NCBI RefSeq assembly: GCF_014596475.1
Contig: NZ_MECJ01000038.1
Coordinates: 1-64,000, forward strand
Length of the DNA stretch: 64,000 nt
From: Streptomyces sp. CBMA152
Lineage (GTDB): Bacteria; Actinomycetota; Actinomycetes; Streptomycetales; Streptomycetaceae
Reading direction: 5' to 3'
Shown here in pieces: positions 60,501-64,000 of this stretch; within the stretch, counting starts at the first letter, position 1; each line of letters starts with the position of its first letter. The position numbers and the translations under genes were made by a program. The notes beneath the pieces are model-generated. The model saw nothing but the letters and a program-made list of their open reading frames with translations. It was not told the DNA's origin and searched no databases.

Positions 60501-63500
60501 ACTGGGGTCGGTCAAGTCCCAGATCGGCCACACGAAGTGCGCGGCGGGTCTGGCCGGTCTGATCAAGGCGTCGCTCGCCCTGCACACCGGCATCACCCCG
60601 CCCACGATCCACCTCCAGGAGCCGAACGCGGCCTGGGACGCGGACACCAGCCCCTTCGTCTTCCACGCCGAGGCCCGGCCCTGGGCGACGCCGGTGGCCG
60701 AACGCGTCGCCGGGGTCAGCGCGTTCGGCTTCGGCGGCACCAACTTCCATGCCGTCCTGACTGCCCACGAGGCGAGCGTGCCGCCGCTGCGGGGCTACGA
60801 CGCCTGGCCCGCCGAGCTGTTCCTGTTCCGGGGCGCGGACGAGGCGGCGGCCGGGCGGGAGGCGGAGTGGCTGCTCGGTGAGCTGGGGGAGGGCGTCCGG
60901 TTACGGGATGCCGCGCTGAAGGCAGCCCGCCGCGCCGAGACGCGCAGTGCGCCCGTACGGATCGCGGTCGTTGCGGACGGTGTCGACGAGCTGCGGGAAT
61001 TGCTGGGGAAGGTGTCGGCGGGAGAGTCCGCGCGGGGTGTCTTCCGGGCGGATGGGCCGATGGGCGAGGCGCGGAAAGTCGCCTTCCTCTTCCCCGGGCA
61101 GGGAAGTCAGCGGCCCGGCATGCTCGCCGATCTGCTGGTGGCGTTCCCGGAGGCGGCCCGGTATCTGGAGGAGGGCCGGACGTACGCTCCCGCCCTCTAT
61201 CCGCCGAGGGCCTTCGAGCAGGTGGCCAAGGAACGTCAGCGGCAGATCCTCACGGATACGCGAATGGCTCAACCAGCTCTCGGAATAGCTGGTTTGACGG
61301 CACATCACATTCTCGGTGAGGCGGGCGTACGTCCCGACATGGCTGCCGGGCACTCGTACGGCGAACTGGTGGCGCTCGCCGCCGCCGGGGCCCTGTCGCC
61401 CGAGACGCTGCTCGACCTCAGTGCCCGTCGCGCCGAGGCGATCCTCGGCTCGCTCGGGGACGACCCGGGCGCGATGGCGGCGGTCACCGCGAGCCCCGCC
61501 GAGGTCGAGCGGGTCCTGGCCGACGCGGGGCTCGCGGACCGGGTCGTGGCGGCGAACCGCAACGCGCCGCGCCAGACCGTCGTCTCCGGTGCCACCGAAG
61601 CGGTGGACGAGGCGATCGGACGCCTAAAGGACGCCGGGTTCGGGGCACAGCGCATTCCGGTCGCCTGCGCGTTCCACAGTCCGCTGGTCGCGGGCGCGGG
61701 GGAACGTTTCGCGTCGGATGTGGCCGGACATGCCGTGCGGGCAGCGGAGTTCCCTGTCTGGTCCAACCGGACCGCCGGTGTCTACCCGGCCCGGCCCGAC
61801 GCCGTACGCGCCGAACTCGCCGCGCAGATCGGCTCCCCGGTGCGGTTCGCCGAGCAGGTCGAGGCGATGTACGCGGCGGGGGCCCGGATCTTCGTCGAGG
61901 CGGGGCCGGGCGCGGTGCTCACCGGTCTGGTCGGCAAGATCCTCGGCGACCGCCCGCATCTGGCCGTGGCCTGCGAGCCTGGCCCCGGTTCCGGACTGCG
62001 TGGCTTCCTGGGATCGCTTGGCCGCCTCGCGGTCGCGGGTGTGCCGGTACGTACGGGGCGGCTCCTCCAGGGCCGGGGCGCGGTGACGGCACCACCGGAG
62101 CCGCCCGGCTGGACGGTGGACGGCCAGCTGGTCCGTACCCGCTCCGGAGACCTGCTGCCCGGCGCTCTGCAACCGGCGCGGCGGGTCACTCTGGAGAGTG
62201 CGTCCGGGCAGCGCGCTGAGGAGGGCTCGTCGGAGCAGGGGCTGATCTCGGACTTCCTGCGGACGACGCGTGAACTGGTCGCGGCTCAACGGGACGTACT
62301 GCTCACGTACTTGGGGGCCAATGGCGGTGCGGCTTCGCTGCCACCGGTGCCTGTGCCCACGGCGCTCCCCGTGGAGCCCGTCGTCACGGCGGAAGCGCCC
62401 CGCCCGCCCGTCGTCGACATCGAGCAGGCCGTGCTCACCGTCATCAGCGAACGCACCGGCTACCCCGCCGACATGATCGAGCCCGATCTCGACCTCGAAG
62501 CCGATCTGAGCATCGACTCCATCAAACGCACGGAGATCGTCGGCGAACTGGCCCGCCACCTCGCGGGGACCCGTACGTTCGACGACGCTGAGATGGAGGA
62601 GCTGTCCCGGGCGCGTACGGTCGCGGCGATCACGTCCTGGATCACCGCACACGACACCGTGACCGAAGCGGCGCCGACTGTTGCCGCGCCAACCGCCGCC
62701 CCGGATGCCATCGCGGGCATCGCCCCCCATCGCCTGACCCTCCGACCAATCCCCCTCGACCTCCCCCCGGCCCCCTCACTCCCCGGCAGACGTTTCGCGC
62801 TGCTCGGCGGCGGCGAGGTGGCCGAGGAGTTGGCGGCCCGGTTGGTACGCGGTGGGGCCGAGGTCGTCACGTACGACATGGACCGACGGCTCGACGAGAC
62901 CGACGGGCCGCTCGACGGGGTGTTCCACCTCGGCGCCGTCGTGCGCGACACACCGCCCGATGGTGGTGGGGCGCTGCTCCCCGGCGCCTTCGAGGTCTTC
63001 CGGACCGCCCTGCGGCTCGCGCCCAGGTGGCTGATCTGCGCCAGGACCGCACCCGGTGCCGGGGAGGAGATGGGAGCGGGGTTGCACGGGCTGTTCCGGA
63101 CCATCGGGCGGGAGTACGAGGACATCTCGGCCCGGGTCGTCGATCTGGACCCGGCCGCGCCCGCCGCGCAGTGGGCCGAGTTCCTGGTGGGGGAGCTGTC
63201 CGTGTCGGATCGTTCCCCTGTCGTCCTGCGGACCGCCGAAGAGCGGTACGGGCTCGCGCTCGTCGAGGACCCGCTCACCGGGCTCGCACGCACCGGCGCG
63301 GGACCGGCCGGGGACGGGGTCGCCGAGGTGGCGGCTCTCGGGCTCGACCAGGAGTCGGTGGTCGTGCTCGCCGGGGGCGCCCGGGGGATCACGGCCGACT
63401 TCGCCCTGGCCCTCGCCTCCGCCGCCCGCTGCCGGATCGAGCTGCTCGGCCGGACCCCGTTGCCCGCCGGACCCGAGGACCCGGACATCGCGGCTGCCGG

Positions 63501-64000
63501 TGACGAGGCGGCACTGCGCGCGGTCCTGGTCGCCCGGGGTGAGCTCGCCCCCGCCGCGATCGAACGCGAGGTGAGGACGATCCTCGCCGGGCGCGAAGTC
63601 GCGGACACCTTGGACCGGTTGGACCGGGTCGGCGCTCGCGCCGCCTACCGCGTCGCCGACATGTGCGACACCGCCGCCGTGGCACAGGCGGTCAAGGAGA
63701 TCCAGGCCGAGCACGGGCACATCGACGCGGTGGTGTACGCGGCGGGCGTGATCGAGGACCGGCTCATCGCCGAGAAGGACCCCGAGTCCTTCCGCCGGGT
63801 GTACGGGACGAAGGTCGACGGCGCCCGCGCGCTGCTCGACGCCATGGCGCACCTGCCCAGCGGGCCACGGCTGGCCGTGCTGTTCGGCAGCGTCTCCGCC
63901 GTACTCGGCAACCGTGGCCAGAGCGACTACGCCGCCGCCAACGACGCCCTCGCGGGTCTCGGGGAGCGCTGGGCCCGGCGCACCGGACGCCGGGCGCTCA
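57502..64000 (+). CDS. PfaA-like iterative type I megasynthase, 3'-truncated by window edge
   Basis: At least 2166 residues with no stop before the window end. Domain order: FMN-barrel (nitropropane dioxygenase/PfaD-like) copy 1 (about 1-270; ECGGR with R137) and copy 2 (about 280-620; GAECGGHVG with H421). Then ketosynthase (647-1085; Cys835 in DAACASS, His970 in EAHGTGT, His1010 in GHTKCAAG). Acyltransferase (1190-1500; PGQGSQ, Ser1285 in GHSYGE, His1392). One acyl carrier domain (Ser1673 in LSIDSIKRTE). Ketoreductase (GGARGIT at 1958-1964, Ser2130, Tyr2143). The DAACAS and SIDSIKR motifs are of the polyunsaturated-fatty-acid synthase type, and Streptomyces carry such clusters. ATG 57502 follows GGAG. 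The product is unknown. Confidence 0.88.
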   Translation, partial: MTPVAPNRELVVGLSPLGLPDPRLVAAVCRAGGLGVLDLGAGDRSARDALALLRRWTADFGVRVGPTCALTPEELAEECGGACPAVVVLANDAPWRPDQLPADVRVLMEVSDPEQACLAASHGAYGLVARGSECGGRTGELSTFVLLQALLADPAYDLPVWACGGIGPRTAAAAVVGGAAGVVLDVQLALLAESGLPDETAAALRTTDGSDTTVVDGVRALRRERTGVQLPIGQDGFLAARFAGRWGTVAGAVRGVRDAIGAVVSEPDAARVLAPDSPMAAALGTRLPLVQGPMTRVSDQAGFAAAVAREGALPMLALALSDGEQSRALLEHTRAELGERPWGVGILGFTDGRIRAEQLEAVRAVRPTHAIVAGGRPSQASELEAAGIRTFLHVPSATLLGQFIDMGMRRFVFEGAECGGHVGPRNSFPLWEAQLAVIEEYVAGSPGTACDFEVLLAGGIHDERSAAMAAALAAPLAARGVAVGVLMGTAYLFTAEAVECGAIQPLFQRQVIEAGATALLESAPGHATRCVTSPYTDDYATVRARLRADGVPDPEAWAELEQLNIGRLRIASKGVERHDGELRPVAEQRQLDEGMFMAGQVAVLRSAATTVGALHDAVTAGAAAFVQRRAQELTPGAAEESVEAPAPLDIAVVGMACMFPQAPDLATYWANIVGAVDAVTEVPAERWDPAIYHDPTGERADTTPSRWGGFLPPIPFDPFAYGIPPASLGSIEPVQLLALEAARRALDDAGYGDRPFDRSRTSVVFGAESGSDLSGATTLRTVLPAYVGEIPAAIEEQLPRLTEDSFPGMLANVIAGRIANRLDLGGANYTVDAACASSLAALDVACKELASGNSELVLCGGADLHNGVNDFLLFSSVRALSPSGRSRTFDASADGTVLGEGVACIALKRLADAERDGDRVYTVIKGIGSASDGRSLGLTAPRPEGQRAAMERAYRIAGLSPAQVGLVEAHGTGTVVGDRTELATLTVVFSESGAEPGSCALGSVKSQIGHTKCAAGLAGLIKASLALHTGITPPTIHLQEPNAAWDADTSPFVFHAEARPWATPVAERVAGVSAFGFGGTNFHAVLTAHEASVPPLRGYDAWPAELFLFRGADEAAAGREAEWLLGELGEGVRLRDAALKAARRAETRSAPVRIAVVADGVDELRELLGKVSAGESARGVFRADGPMGEARKVAFLFPGQGSQRPGMLADLLVAFPEAARYLEEGRTYAPALYPPRAFEQVAKERQRQILTDTRMAQPALGIAGLTAHHILGEAGVRPDMAAGHSYGELVALAAAGALSPETLLDLSARRAEAILGSLGDDPGAMAAVTASPAEVERVLADAGLADRVVAANRNAPRQTVVSGATEAVDEAIGRLKDAGFGAQRIPVACAFHSPLVAGAGERFASDVAGHAVRAAEFPVWSNRTAGVYPARPDAVRAELAAQIGSPVRFAEQVEAMYAAGARIFVEAGPGAVLTGLVGKILGDRPHLAVACEPGPGSGLRGFLGSLGRLAVAGVPVRTGRLLQGRGAVTAPPEPPGWTVDGQLVRTRSGDLLPGALQPARRVTLESASGQRAEEGSSEQGLISDFLRTTRELVAAQRDVLLTYLGANGGAASLPPVPVPTALPVEPVVTAEAPRPPVVDIEQAVLTVISERTGYPADMIEPDLDLEADLSIDSIKRTEIVGELARHLAGTRTFDDAEMEELSRARTVAAITSWITAHDTVTEAAPTVAAPTAAPDAIAGIAPHRLTLRPIPLDLPPAPSLPGRRFALLGGGEVAEELAARLVRGGAEVVTYDMDRRLDETDGPLDGVFHLGAVVRDTPPDGGGALLPGAFEVFRTALRLAPRWLICARTAPGAGEEMGAGLHGLFRTIGREYEDISARVVDLDPAAPAAQWAEFLVGELSVSDRSPVVLRTAEERYGLALVEDPLTGLARTGAGPAGDGVAEVAALGLDQESVVVLAGGARGITADFALALASAARCRIELLGRTPLPAGPEDPDIAAAGDEAALRAVLVARGELAPAAIEREVRTILAGREVADTLDRLDRVGARAAYRVADMCDTAAVAQAVKEIQAEHGHIDAVVYAAGVIEDRLIAEKDPESFRRVYGTKVDGARALLDAMAHLPSGPRLAVLFGSVSAVLGNRGQSDYAAANDALAGLGERWARRTGRRAL

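Overview
The window is high-GC DNA with strong third-position GC bias, short overlapping ATGA/GTGA gene junctions and typical actinomycete families. These include a PcaV-type MarR regulator with pcaIJHG, an XRE/DUF397/ATPase trio, a STAND-TPR protein, an mce locus and LAXTG sorting. It is almost certainly chromosomal DNA of a Streptomyces or very close relative. No rRNA, tRNA, insertion sequence, phage gene or CRISPR array was seen.

Left part (1-16.7 kb). The end of an Fbp-type iron ABC transporter (permease, ATPase) is followed by a stand-alone cytochrome b (QcrB family) and a Tat-exported phospholipase C. Next come a dehalogenase-like hydrolase, an FAD monooxygenase and a hydroxyisobutyrate-dehydrogenase-like enzyme. 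A protocatechuate block follows (pcaV, divergent from pcaI-J-H-G); the genes that normally complete it, pcaB and pcaL, are absent here. A secreted von Willebrand A protein and its partner come next. An XRE regulator then lies divergent from a ligand-binding domain that has no helix-turn-helix.

Middle part (16.7-35.3 kb). A STAND-TPR protein with a degenerate P-loop meets, tail to tail, a glycosyltransferase-like gene broken by a 12-copy heptanucleotide repeat. The threonine-to-glycine pair tdh-kbl follows with a translationally coupled LysR gene, then a WhiJ-like regulatory module. After these come a Tat-exported FAD oxidoreductase, a YchJ protein, a multicopper oxidase, a DHA2 drug exporter fused to a winged-helix domain, a urea transporter and a PucR regulator.

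Right part (35.9-64 kb). A 17-gene, tightly packed unit of about 15.6 kb holds a secreted DUF6801-like protein, mceG, two yrbE genes, mceA-F, four Mce-associated proteins, a lipoprotein, DUF5819 and HTTM. It is followed by a surface-protein island. This contains three more DUF6801-type secreted proteins: one with an LAGTG sortase signal, one with a WxL-like C-terminal domain, and one with a long Asn/Ser-Pro-Thr repeat. A DUF916 (WxL-interacting) membrane protein lies beside the WxL-like gene. All four DUF6801 genes have a related TTACTC/GAGTAA-type palindrome upstream, which suggests one regulator. The window ends inside a very large PfaA-like megasynthase (two FMN-barrel domains, KS, AT, ACP, KR) with no stop before base 64000.

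The strongest candidates for something undescribed are the DUF6801/WxL/DUF916/sortase surface system linked to mce by a shared palindrome, and the heptanucleotide repeat that could make a glycosyltransferase-like gene phase-variable.
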